From Lepidonotus clava (lineage: Eukaryota > Annelida > Polychaeta > Phyllodocida > Polynoidae), in NCBI GenBank assembly GCA_936440205.1, contig OW387150.1:19752152-19816151 (forward strand): a DNA stretch of 64,000 nucleotides. The letters run 5' to 3'. A model generated the notes under the pieces. That model was not told the DNA's origin. It saw only the letters and a program-made list of their open reading frames with translations, and did not search any database. This document shows positions 36,365-47,856 of the stretch, one piece after another. The translations under genes and the position numbers were made by a program. Positions within the stretch are counted from its first letter, which is position 1. Each line of letters begins with the position of its first letter.

Positions 36365-36717
36365 TATAGACCATACCCATTCAGGTCGAGTAGAACAAGA
36401 GTCTAATATGGACAGACCTTTCCCTCTATAGACCATACCCGTTCAGGTAGAGTAGAACAAGAGTCTAATATGGGCAGACCTTTCCCTCTATAGACCATAC
36501 CCATTCAGGTAGAGTAGAACAAGAGTCTAATATGGGCAGACTTTCCCTCTATAGACCATACCCATTCAGGTAGAGTAGAACAAGAGTCTAATATGGGCAG
36601 ACCTTTCCCTCTATAGACCATACCCATTCAGGTAGAGTAGAACAAGAGTCTAATATGGGCAGACCTTTCCCTCTATAGACCATACCCGTCCAAGTAGAGT
36701 AGAACAAGAGTCTAATG
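36365..36717. repeat. 62-bp satellite, right part
   Basis: About six further copies, more than 90 percent alike by eye, continuing the array at 34490-35245 in the same register once the inserted transposon is removed. Confidence 0.9.
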
Positions 36718-36719
36718 AC

Positions 36720-36970
36720 CTCAAGCTATTGACCTTCCGGCTGGTTCCCGGCCGTTCTCGCCTGTCAGGACACACTTCAAGCCGGAAACCAGCCACTCAG
36801 TGTCCGGCCGCGTCGGCCATTGTAAGGTCGGTCCCATGATGACCGGGAGGTCAAGGTGAGGTCAAGGTGAGGTCGATTGACCACCGCCGACATGAGGCTG
36901 ACCACTGACCAGTGTACAGGATTAAGCATGCATTCCACCCTGGGGTGCGTGGATATCGCAATTGATGATA
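36720..36970. promoter_or_regulatory. GC-rich block with AGGTCA repeats
   Basis: AGGTCAAGGTGAGGTCAAGG at about 36848, continuing with another AGGTCG, gives three half sites with 5-base spacers (DR5-like). Each spacer also creates TCAAGGTGA, an orphan-receptor (SF-1/ERR-like) extended half site. It also holds inverted CCGGC blocks. Candidate nuclear-receptor element. Confidence 0.35.
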
Positions 36971-38269
36971 ACATCACAACAAATCGCTTTTTGAAATAAA
37001 ACTGTACAATTTTTTAAATTTTGAAACTCGTATGTAGAGTGGACCCGTCTTTTGGGAATCAGATACGACAGAGGTATCTACTGATTAGGGACATTAAATG
37101 GATGGTAATACCTCTAGGTCGTTAAAATAGTGTCTGTACCAGAGGGGCACATGGATTGTAATTATAATGAGGTTAGTCGCATATAGGGGAATATTCATTT
37201 CAGTTTAGTACGTGGTATCTGTATACCTTGATGTTTACCGTAGGTTTATGGACAGGTTAATAAAATTACCACCAGGGCAATCGATAGACATAGAGGCCTA
37301 ATAATTATACAATATTCCATGGCTAGTCAACAACACACCCATCCATGACATACATATATTCTGAGAACGATACAACAGCGGTAAATACGAGGAGACTGGC
37401 ATCACCTCTGGTCGGTAGTGCCCCCTACCCGTCCAACGTGCATGCCTTGTCCCACATACATGGACCTACCATTTAACACTTCTAGAGCATCCCGCTCCCA
37501 GTCCTATAACAGCCCACGCCATCCCCCCTTTCCCCATCCAAATCTCCCTTAAAGTCCCACCCACAATGAAAAATGGAATCAGGTTATATAGTAGGCTTTA
37601 ATACTTTAAGACCAAGCATCCCTTGACGTCACTTACTACTTACCAACTCTACCCCCGCTCTGCCCCCATACCCCTCGTTCACGAGGCAATAGACCAAAAG
37701 GTAACAGGTGTGGTGTATCTATAAGTCTACACCTGGTTACCATAGTTACACAGCCATGTCGGTCTCATCAACAAATGACATCTCTTACTGAATTCCTATG
37801 GCCTGAACTCAATTAATAACCCTCTGAAGACAAGCCATAAGCATGAACCCACTAAGTATAGTATAGGCCGTAATCCTAATAATTATATCCTGTCAAAACT
37901 ACTCCGACTTAGAAATGAGTCCCCAAAAGAAAAGTGGGGGATGTGCTCTAATTCTAAAGTTGAGTCATTAATTTGTAACCATATTTCCCTGTGTCTGAGT
38001 ACCCATTTCCCGTTTTCGTGATTTTAAAAGATGGGGGCAAGGGGGAAAAGGGTTCAGGACCCCACGACCCCCACTTTGAATCCCCCCCCCCCCCCCATCC
38101 ACAAGAACTACACCATACCCGCTGTAGATATCCAACACTGATCCTAAACCAATCCTTCGCAACTCTTAGCTCATCCTCGCCAAACCCTCGCCAAAGACGG
38201 ATGGGCGATCTGCTGGCGACACCCCGGCGATAATAACCCATCTCCGGGCCGGGGGGCGGCGGTGGTCGT

Positions 38270-38510
38270 TGTCGCCTAAGGCCGCGTCCATCGCCACCAG
38301 TCAGTACCCGGCCTGCTGTGTGGGCGACAAGGCGGGAGGTGGGCAACCAGCAGCAGGCGAGTCGGTGAGCAATGGGACTGAGCTAGTGAGCAGCTCAGAA
38401 TGGTGCGATAAGTGAGCGGTGGGCAGCCAGTGGATTGTGAGTAGACACAGAGAGGGTAGACTAACATACACCAGGGGCTGCATGCATGTATGGTCGGAAA
38501 CCACAGGTAA
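38270..38510. other. GC-rich block with GAGCAGCTC motif
   Basis: CpG-containing sequence with GTGAGCAGCTCAG near 38386 and several GTGAGC/GGTGGGC repeats. The GAGCAGCTC motif recurs near 38850, 45333 and 46038. No exon recognised. Confidence 0.25.
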
Positions 38511-38799
38511 TTATTGTGGTGACAAACTTAGGACTCGCCCTCCAACTCCGTATTTACTCGAATGATAACTAGGACAGAGACTTGGAGATCAACATTAAGC
38601 TACAGAAAAAGGCAGAGAGAAGAGTATGCACGCTTTGAGGTACACACACTGAGAGGTACGCAATCAAAAAGGTACGCAAAGATAATTAACTGTTGACAGG
38701 GCACACCTGAATCCTTGCCGTCCGTCCGCTTCCATCCCTAACCCCCTCCTCTCAAACACTCACTCCATGACATTGCTCCTACCGACTCCCCATCTCCGT

Positions 38800-39172
38800 A
38801 GCCCCCTTTAACACTCGATCTGCTCACACCTGCTCGGCCCGTGCGGTGAGCTGCTCAGCCCGAGGACAGCGGAGAGTGTCGGGAGGCGGCGCCGGGAGGA
38901 CGGGGAGCGGGAGGCGGGGCGAGCACCGTGACCACCTCCAGGGCCTACCGGGTGTGTAAGGGCCGAGCGCCGGGCGAGCGGGGGAGGGACAGCAGAGTAC
39001 TTACAAACCGATCGTTTCATTTAATCCACGCCAAGACTCATCCAATAACCATAGAGATTAAGGCTGAGAAGTATGATATATATAATCTCTTGTTAAAAGG
39101 CGGACGTTAAGATACATACAGTAGGAGACCCCTGGAGAGGGGTTGAACAGTCATTGAGCGGACGACGCCACC
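38800..39172 (+). promoter_or_regulatory. Candidate internal promoter A (CpG island plus TATA-like box)
   Basis: A GC-rich block (38820-39000) is followed by a TATA-like ATATATATAA near 39076-39086. About 85-95 bases later comes an ATG in a full Kozak context (39173). If transcription began some 30 bases after the TATA-like box, the leader would be about 60 nt and ATG-free. Inferred from layout; no transcript evidence is available. Confidence 0.35.
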
Positions 39173-39203
39173 ATGCCTGTTGATGCCATGGAGAAGTCAC
39201 AGG
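39173..39203 (+). CDS. Candidate alternative first coding exon A
   Basis: GCCACCATG, a perfect Kozak context, opens a ten-codon frame, M-P-V-D-A-M-E-K-S-Q, plus one base. It ends at CAGG/GTGAGA, a good 5' splice site, in phase 1. Phase 1 is what the downstream exons at 55624 and 59592 require, so a spliced mRNA would run straight into the PEA3 frame and make an N-terminally truncated protein. If unspliced, the frame stops after 13 codons. The Kozak ATG, donor and phase are seen; their use is inferred. A chance phase match is one in three. Confidence 0.35.
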
Positions 39204-39299
39204 GTGAGAGGTAGACCTAGGACTGATAAAACTCTAGAGGCGACACTGCTGACACGAACATACACCCCACAGGGTGTGAACTGGAGGGAGGGCTTTTGC

Positions 39300-39614
39300 T
39301 CCTGGAGAAAGAGCGAGTGGTAATATCCATCCCCACCTCCGCCGTCGTCGGCGACGCCGCGGCCGGAAGCGCTCCTTGTGAGACGCGGCGTCTCCTCCAG
39401 CGTCCCCGAGCGTTCCTCCAGCGTCCCGTCCTTCCCCGGCGGAAAGCAGAGTGGACGCCGCGTTCCTCCATCCGTCCGACCGACCAACCGACCGACCGTG
39501 GAGGAAGCAGTGGTAGTCGGCCCCGCCTGCTGATAGGACCACCACCACCCTACTGGAGGAAACGGTTCACCTGTAAACTGACACGGTCATCTGCTCCTCC
39601 AGGGAGTGAGAGCC
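39300..39614 (+). promoter_or_regulatory. Candidate internal promoter B and ATG-free leader (CpG island)
   Basis: One of the most CpG-dense stretches in the window (39330-39500). From 39191 to 39614 there is no ATG on the + strand. It has short repeats (CTCCAGCGTCC x2; GACCGACC run). ATG depletion downstream of a CpG island is typical of a 5' leader. The ATG at 39615 is the first one reached. Confidence 0.4.
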
Positions 39615-39636
39615 ATGTACACAAGACCTCAGACTG
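39615..39636 (+). CDS. Candidate alternative first coding exon B
   Basis: The first ATG after a ~420-base ATG-free, CpG-rich stretch. It encodes seven codons, M-Y-T-R-P-Q-T, plus one base, then a donor ACTG/GTAGGT, phase 1. It would splice in frame to the PEA3 exons at 55624 or 59592, giving a protein that lacks the activation domain and the IKQEPRD exon. The ATG context is GAGAGCCATG (G at -6, A/G-poor at -3), only moderate. No promoter element such as TATA is visible, as usual for CpG-island starts. Inference only. Confidence 0.4.
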
Positions 39637-41215
39637 GTAGGTTTGCTTCTGTAAAATTTGCTCGCAACATGTGTAAGTGCATCATTTAATAGTCTTACTG
39701 CAATACGCGAAAATGAAAAATGAGATCAAAACGTCATTGGCGAAATATCTGTTTGATCCGTCAACACTATTATAGTATTATCAATATATTTTATTTGGGT
39801 GTGGTTTATGTGTATCATTATATCCAGTGGTTTTGCAACCCCACAAGTCATCCATATTATTTCTTCGTGCCCTGTCACCCCACTATTCTACATTTTCAGC
39901 TATATAAAATTAGTGTAATGGATTCTGACGTTATTCACGGCGGTTGAAAAAGTGCGCGAGGCAATCAGGCCGAGAGGTCAAAAGTGACTTATGTCCATCG
40001 GCCATGAAATCCAACCTAGGATTATTGACATAGCATTATGTACTCGAGACTTAGGGTCCCTTAGTTCGAATATTACTTCATTGAAATGTCTATGTCCAGC
40101 AATTAAAATGACCGGAACGTCATTGTATTTGACCGGAACTGTATGGAAAGTCATTCCAGAAAGCTTAGTATTTTGATAACAATGGACACGTGAGACAAAT
40201 TAACAGCGATTCAAAACCAGTTGACTTACTTGCCATTTTAAGTACACCATTTTATAGAATGCATTGGTTGATATTAACCCAACCCCAACTTCGTGGGGGG
40301 GGGGGGGGGGGTCAACGTAAATGTGAAGGGGTGACAAATAAATCTGATCAGGTTCCAGTTGGCTCGACAATGATAAGAGAAGGAAAGCTAAAACCGGAAC
40401 TGTTCATTTTAGGAGACAAATTGAGAATGTGCTGTCTGTTGTAGTCATGGTTTGTAAAATATATAAGCTGCAGCCGATAACCAAATTCTATTGAATCATT
40501 TCTATGACGCATAACTTCTATTTCAGAATGTCTTTCACGGCCGAAAATGCCTACTTAAGTGAGAACATTAATGTGTGTTTGCCCTGATAAAATGTCATTT
40601 CCTGGCCACAGTAAAATATAGTTCTTAAACACTTTTATAAATAAACTTTTTTAACATGTAGGGGAGAAGTCAGAGTTGAAGTTGAGACACTTCTACCTAC
40701 TAAATACTTACCACTGGATCGAGGCTGTTGTATTTCACTGATGACATACCTGCTGTTGCCTGATGCAACCAGTTTAAAACTATCAATATTAAAATGTATG
40801 AAGTGTATGATGGTTCCGATTTGGCAAACCAGAATGACCGGGATGTGATAGTTATTTTTTTCTGGGACCAGATCAGGCGCCAGTTTAATCAGTTGTTAAA
40901 TGTTGAAGATTTCATCGACATTAAGAAAGGAATTTAAGGGTAGAATTTACATTGTCTTCCCTGTGTGAATGACCCTCGTCGGGAGTTAATTTTATTTTCG
41001 AGCTTTCCAAAATTATAAAGAAAATATGATAAAAACAGAAAAGGTTGATGAACCGTACTGGGCTGCACACCATACGAAAATAATATAATTTTGTTCATTA
41101 ATTTGACTAATTTAATTCAATTTTATAATATTTTAATTTGTGAAATTCAATAAAAGCTGATACCTCTCAGTAAGGACATGTAATTGCTCATTTTTCATTC
41201 AAAGTCTTTAGAAGC

Positions 41216-41248
41216 ACCGTCCTCACTGTGGGGAATAGTGAGGACGGT
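41216..41248. repeat. Short perfect hairpin
   Basis: ACCGTCCTCACT and AGTGAGGACGGT are perfectly complementary 12-bp arms around a 9-base loop. In an AT-rich intron it stands out, but it is too short for a microRNA precursor and has no T-run to suggest a terminator. Confidence 0.6.
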
Positions 41249-42219
41249 AGCTGTAGGATAACCGGGGAGTGGGCGAAGTTGTTACTTTCACTTTTAGGTC
41301 CAGTATTTTTCAATTATATAGCATAATTGTCGTTACTTGTATGGTAAATGGCATTCTAAGTATTCTATAAGTAATGTATTCTAGAACATTGTTAAACTAA
41401 TTGCATGTCATTATACTCATATTAGCCTTTTGGATACCAGTCTGCGTCAATGTAAGGGAGAAGAAACTAGAAGAAACATAACCCTGTTCTAATCTCCATT
41501 TCTATATACTACTATACATAGCCTAGCAGCATAAATACCTGTAATAGGGGGCATTTATATAAACTACTCACCGGAATATGAGGTCTTCGTGACTGGCATA
41601 TCATTGCTGATATCGCCACCTGTAATTATACGATAGATATAGGATTCCTTTTCATGAAATCTTAGAGCTTAATGGGTCCCAGTAGTTAGGGGATGTACGG
41701 TATCCCGAGGTGTCGTGTCACCTTTTCCAGCTACATGTAATTAGGTCATGTGCTATAACTGGGTAGAACGCGTGATCCAGTCGGTAAAGAACACCTAGAT
41801 GTTCCTGGAAGTTTAGATTCTCAGTATCTATGTAAGCCATCACCGATGAAGTCAAAGGCAATAGTGGCATTTATCTTTTTAACTAATACATTTATAATTG
41901 CCTGTGTTATTCCAGAGTTACATCGTTCTTGGATATTTAGTAAATCCTTCAGCTATCTTGAGGAAAATGAAATCTTAATGCACACGGCAAAATTAATCTA
42001 TAGTGAACTGTTCAAATAGTGATGTTTGCTATTAATCAACACAATATTTAAGTGGCCTTCTACGAGAGACCCTTGCAAGGATCAAACACAAATCTAAGAA
42101 TTTTAAATAATTGAATTATGGTAATTAGGATCAACAACAGGCCGGTTCTGCTTTGTATTGTTATTCGAAAATCTCTTGTTTTGCCTTTTGAAGTTGTTTC
42201 CCCAAGTTCTTAAAAGGGT

Positions 42220-42480
42220 TAAAATCTGGAGCATCCCGATCGAGTGGAGAGGGTTGAGCTCGGTGGTCTTGGCCAGGGTCGGAGTGGGGGGGGGGGATCC
42301 AGGGACCACGTGGTTCTGCCAAACTAGCACGTGACCAGAGGAACGCCGCCAACTGTCATGGATCAGCCTCATCTTCATGCATTACCCAAATGTCGTCTGC
42401 GAATTCGCGCCAAAATTATTGAAAGAGACGCTCGCCCCGTTTTCACCCGAGAAACGGGGATCCCTGTTTGAGGATCTTTT
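42220..42480. promoter_or_regulatory. GC-rich island with CACGTG boxes
   Basis: ACCACGTGGT near 42307 and CACGTGACC near 42330 in a CpG-containing block with a G9 run near 42287. bHLH-zip type E-boxes; no exon recognised. Confidence 0.3.
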
Positions 42481-43049
42481 TTGCGCTCAAAGGCAGGGTC
42501 TCCTTTCATAAAATCACCGATCGTTGTAAGTGAAACCAGGAAGACGGCTTGCTTAACAGTAGGATTCTCAGTGGCAATTCTTCCATTGAGAATTAAGCAG
42601 TGCATAGTTTGTATCCGATTCCCTGAGTCCAATAAGTTCTTAAGTTGATGTCAATTAATACCCACGATAAACGTTTTTATAGTGACAACCCAAACCTACT
42701 TACTGTGTGACGTTATCATGTGTTCAGCATGGCCAATCTGAATAGATATAAAACAGGGGTGACTTCCCTAAAAGGATAAGCAGCTGTCTAAAACGTAATC
42801 AATTATTCAAAAACACAACACAGCAAATAACACTTTGCCAAAACACGATGACTTCGACTAAAGCAATTAACCATAGAAAAAACACTCCAGGTAAATAATT
42901 AAAGCTTACAATTTTTGTGCATATGCAATTGAAATAAATCTATGATGGCGTTGCAATAAATATTTGGCTGCTTACATCCAGTGCCGTAGACTGACCCCTC
43001 GTACACACACAAAATAAAATGAAAAAACAAAGATAAAATGGCGAGAAAA

Positions 43050-43330
43050 GAGTTTCCTGTTGCCTCATCAAAAATGCGCGAGTGTGGGTCGGGGGTAGGC
43101 CCCGGCCCCCATCAGACGCCTTGACAACTACCCGGATGAGCCCTGCCCCCGCCGCCACCAGGGGCAGTAATTGATCTGGGTCACGTGACCCTGCTGTCGT
43201 CATGGCAATGCTCACACCGGTAAGACGGGGGGCGGCGGTCCCCCCTGATTCCCCCTACTCCGCCTCCTCCACTTGACTAGGTCCCTGCCGTGAAGCTGGA
43301 TGTGTAGGGGGTTGAGGGGGGTACTTACTC
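43050..43330. promoter_or_regulatory. GC-rich island with GTCACGTGAC
   Basis: GGTCACGTGACC-like palindrome near 43181, as at 7602. An ATG at 43202 followed by CCG/GTAAGA would be a phase 0 donor, not compatible with the downstream PEA3 exons, so no first exon is called. Confidence 0.3.
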
Positions 43331-45237
43331 TGAAGGTAGAATGTTCAAAGATAAAAATAGGATAGGAATAAGATATGTCAATTACTAACATAATGTTATG
43401 TGAATGTGAGCACAGTGTTGGACTTTTTCAATTTTGGGCACAAATATCCCCAAAGCTATAATTCAGATTTATATAGCCATTATGATAACCTAAGGAATAC
43501 AGTAAATGCATTATTTACCGATGGTTGCACATGATTGTACGCTAACCTAAAAGCAATGGCAAACCTCGGTAATTCAGAGGAAATACGTGGGGGAGCGAGC
43601 CATTCTAGTTCCATTTTATTTTCAATCAACTTTCTTTACATATAACTATGATGAAATCCTGTATATCGGACACTGGTAAGACATTCATTATTTCACACTA
43701 ATTGAAAAACACTCACAGCTTACCTAACCCCAGAATACCCCCCCCCCTCCCTTACAAGCCCATTTGTCCCACCATTCCCGTCGTCTGGTCACCTTCATAT
43801 GATTTAACGCGAGTACAGGGAGACGGTCGGAAGAGGGTGGGATGGTAGGTGGTGGGAGTAGCTGAAAGATTTAGAAAGGAGATTTCCCCCAGACACGATT
43901 CGCTGTTTCTCTGCTCACCCGGCAGTGGCAATATCAGTAGAACTTAAATAAGTTTATTACATATTCTGCAAATATTGGGTGGTAATAAACAAACTATCCT
44001 CTACGTGTTATCAATATACAAAAGAAAATACAGTTTCATTTTTGGAAGATAACATATAAAACCATGTACATCACATGTAGGAAATGTACATTCAAGTTTA
44101 GTAACATGAAGATGAGTAGAGATGTAGAACAAATATGATAAATATGATATATCATCATATATATGATGCTAGCAATGATACAAGAACATTTGGGTAATTC
44201 TTTATGTTTTTGGATTGTAATCAGGTAATGTCTAAACTGGCGTGTTTAACATTGGTTTTATATCAAGATATCATATAAATCATTTATATCATAGATGCAA
44301 TAATAATGTTATGCTTTAGGACCCATGTCCGGGATTAGCAATGACGATTTTAAATGTTGAAATAAGTTGTTTTCTCCTCAGGTCAAATGAAATGGGAATA
44401 TTTTGTTCAATATAGAGATTTAGACCGCTACACACAGCTTTCTCTGGTGCCCGAAGGTCCTGTTATGTAGTTGACCTTATACCTGCCAGCAACCAGCTAG
44501 GTACCAACCGGAAGTAGAGTCCAATTGACTCATACCGTGACCTTTGCGAGAACTAGGACCTGGTATTTGTACAGAGTTGTCAGAATTCGATTCATTGAAT
44601 TACATAGTGTCGGAAAAGGGCATTTCCCTCGGGAAGGAATAACAAATATCACACTTAACGGTGTTTATCCTTGTATGGTTGGTTTTATGAAACAATTCAG
44701 ATTAACATAGTTTGCCATCTAATCCTAATGTGCTACATAATACATACATTATGTTATAATTGGAAATCACTGAGTATGAATCTCGCTTTCAAATGTAATG
44801 AAGAAATTGTTGACAAAAATCTGGATTATATGCAACCTTATGTTTATTGGGTCATAGACCTAAAGATATTGCCTGTGATTCTCTAATAATTATTCTAAAT
44901 TGGTATTGGGGGCAGGTTGATGAATAGAGGTATATATAAATAAAATAAATACCAATCGATACAAAAGGATCTCAGATCGTTTTGTCATTTTGTGTCCTTG
45001 AATGATTTCTCCATATCTGACCCACCACTTACTGTTCAGTTTATTTAAGTATTCCTGAAGACCATCAGATCCGAGGATAGCTGTTTATCATCTATCTCAG
45101 GGAATAAGACTACAGTTCCTGGAGTTTCTGTTAGTCTGAAAAGAAGATACCAGTTTTATATATCTTTGTGCAAATAGACCGGAATCCGAGATAAAAATGT
45201 ATGAAAATTCCTGCTCACTTGCGTCCATAATCTTACT

Positions 45238-45308
45238 GGGAACGGTATCAAACCAGGGAGCATAGGATTAATTGACCAGTGATCTAGCTACCACTGGGCT
45301 GCCCCTCC
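45238..45308 (-). repeat. tRNA-derived repeat (SINE head)
   Basis: On the minus strand, A-box-like GCCCAGTGGTAGCTAGA and B-box-like GGTTTGATACC at tRNA spacing. No cloverleaf. Adjacent + strand DNA (45362-45410) has four CTTATCTGAG-like 10-bp repeats. Confidence 0.45.
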
Positions 45309-46329
45309 AACTTACTCAACCACTCCAGCTCTGAGCAGCTCGTGGTGGTAATAGGGCAGAAGCAGAGCTTGTCTGAGCTTATCTGAGCTTATCTGGGGCT
45401 TGTCTGAGGTGTAGCTGGTTAATGTAGGACACGAGGGACTGATAAATGTGACTGGTGTTGGGGGTGGGTCCCCTGTCAGGGTGTGGGGCTGGCCGAGTGT
45501 CAAGCTGTAGAGTGTGCGCCGAATATCAAGGTGTTAAGGGGTGGCTGAGAGTACTGAGGTAAAGTGGTGGTTGTTGATCATTACATCATGGCCTGCTGCA
45601 CGTAGATATGCGGCATGGGGTTGTGTAGCGGCGGAGCTGTGGATTCTTTTTTAAAGAGGCCGAAGGGTGGCGAGAGAGGTTTAACACTTCCCTAGCTTCT
45701 ATTGTGATGAACACACCATCTTCAAAAGGGGAAAAATACAAGAGTACACAGAATTTAATTATAATAGACTTCTTTCATGGGTAACTATTTTGACCTACTC
45801 ACTAGCATATGTATGGGTAAAAACAAACAGTGTGCTGCAACACTTGCAAGCGCACAAACTTAAGACACATGGGAGAAACAATTACAAATTTAAATGAAAT
45901 TCATTAAGATTTCACAGTTAAATGAAAATAAAAGTAACACAAATATCATTTTTCCCAGACCTACAGCACAAGAGTACAAGCCCAAATCTGGCTTCCCATA
46001 CTACCCCCCCCCCACCCCCCCGCCCTGGGTGTACGTACTGAGCAGCTCGCCGAGTGGCTGGGGAGTTGCTCAGTGAGCTGCACGTGGTCGGGTAACACGT
46101 GTGACAACTGTCACCAGACACCTGCTGCCGGCTTTGTCCCCGATAATCTATGGACCTGTCCCAGGTGAGGAGTCAACCCACTTCTCGGCCAGCTCTAACT
46201 GTAGGCCCCACGGCCGACGGATTTACAAATACCTCCTGCGTTACCTCCTATATTATTGTATTATTATTCATCTAACCTCTGGAAGGTCATGTGTTACGCG
46301 TGAAGAAGTTAATAAAATTTCCACACACA

Positions 46330-46677
46330 AAAATGATGGAATACAACAAAATTGTTGGAGAAAATATCAATTTTGCTCACAATTACCTATCAAATAAGCG
46401 GGCAGGTCAAAGATATTTCATCATTGTATACTATACCAATGTGCCATCTATGTACTCAGATAGATATTGTCATGATTGGCAGAAGTGCTAGCAATATCAA
46501 GTGTATGATGGTATACGACAAAATCAGTTGGAGAAAAAATATCATGTTTTGCTAACAATTACCTTTTAAATAAGTGGGCAGGTCAACGATATTTCATCAA
46601 TGTATATTATTCCCAATGTACAATCTATGTACTCAGATAGATATGTCATGATTGGTACAAGTGCTCACAATATCACG
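46330..46677. repeat. Tandem duplication (~173-bp unit, 2 copies)
   Basis: 46330-46501 and 46502-46677 are clearly related, sharing for example ATCTATGTACTCAGATAGAT and GGGCAGGTCAA...GATATTTCATCA, with scattered substitutions and small indels. AT-rich and non-coding. Confidence 0.75.
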
Positions 46678-47787
46678 TTACATGTCACTCTTTTCAAATC
46701 TTGATCTCGCCTAATTTTTGACAAGCAGTGCTTGGTAGTGCTATGATAATAACCACAGTTTGTGCCAACTATAAACTAATATAATATTGGTTGAACAATG
46801 GACTCTATTAGCTTGGACATACAGTTTGGCTAATGTGGCAAGATGTTATTAAGAGGCCAGGAATCAATGGGCCAGCAGGTTATACATTGCAGTCATGTAT
46901 TTTGGCAGCATTATGAATATTAATAGAGTGATTTGAACCGAACCAGCGTGATTTCTTTAAAACAAAAAAACACTGTGAAAATAATATTTTATACACACTT
47001 AAAAATATTTTTAAAAGAGCAGCTCAGCACAGGATAGGGAGGTATTTTGGAATAGAAGTGATAATCAAAACAAAAAAAACAAGACGATGTAAGTCAATGA
47101 AAGAGAGAGAGAAGAAGGGCATGATGCTACAGCAGGAAGGGAGCTGTGGGATGGGGGAAGTTGAAAGGGAAGCAACATGGCCTACCTTGGGGGGAAAACT
47201 GGGTCTGAAGGTGTCTGCCAACCCTCTCACATTATCCCAAACCTCAGGTAATGAAACTGCATATACAATGATTTTTTAAATATAGTATGCATAGATACAG
47301 ATACCCCCTTTGCTGAGAAGCTTTTTAGAATCGCCTGAAACCCCCCAGATTTTAGGGCAGGGTGCGCCCCTGGGAAGGGAGCAAGTAGACAGGTGAGACA
47401 GGGGAGGAGGGGATAGGATGGTGGGGTCCAATGTCAGGTGAGTTAATTGGGTCATCAGGTGGGGAGAGGGCAGACTCCACATGTGGTCACCAGGTGGCAC
47501 CACTGTGGTGGGCCTTAACAAAGTCGTCCCCATGGGATGCCTCATGATACCCCTCCACCTAACCACAGATGGGATCCTCAAATCGCACAGATTTACTGGT
47601 GCAGATTACTTTTGTAAGCTCATCTTTCTGTTATGAGAGGATTGCCAGTGGAACCCATGGAAATTATAATGAGTACCTACTCCTGGGAAAGGTTGGTTAA
47701 ATGTGTCTTTCTGGACAAAAATATAAAAGAAATGTGTAAATATAGGCCCCTATGCATACATCAGTACAAACCTGAAAACAATATAAC

Positions 47788-47856
47788 ATTTTCAATTCGA
47801 CTTGGTATGTCTTACACATTTCAGGTGCGTAAGAAATACCAAATCGAATTGAAAAT
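47788..47856. ncRNA. Candidate microRNA-like hairpin
   Basis: A 69-base hairpin: arms 47788-47815 and 47829-47856 pair at 26 of 28 positions around a 13-base loop. Size and loop are within the range of animal microRNA precursors, and it lies within an intron. Both strands could fold. It might equally be a tiny MITE. No conserved seed is recognised. Confidence 0.3.

Noticed and set aside
34490-36717. CRISPR-like repeat array
   Set aside because: Contiguous satellite units with no variable spacers, in an animal genome.
43202-43219. ATG plus GTAAGA donor in a GC-rich island
   Set aside because: Donor is in phase 0, incompatible with the phase 1 acceptors downstream.
43648-43676. ATG followed by phase 1 GTAAGA donor
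   Set aside because: Phase fits, but the preceding 300 bases are AT-rich and contain several ATGs, so there is no leader-like region.
46150-46164. ATG GAC CTG TCC CAG followed by GTGAGG
   Set aside because: Donor is phase 0 and the ATG is not preceded by a leader-like ATG-free stretch.
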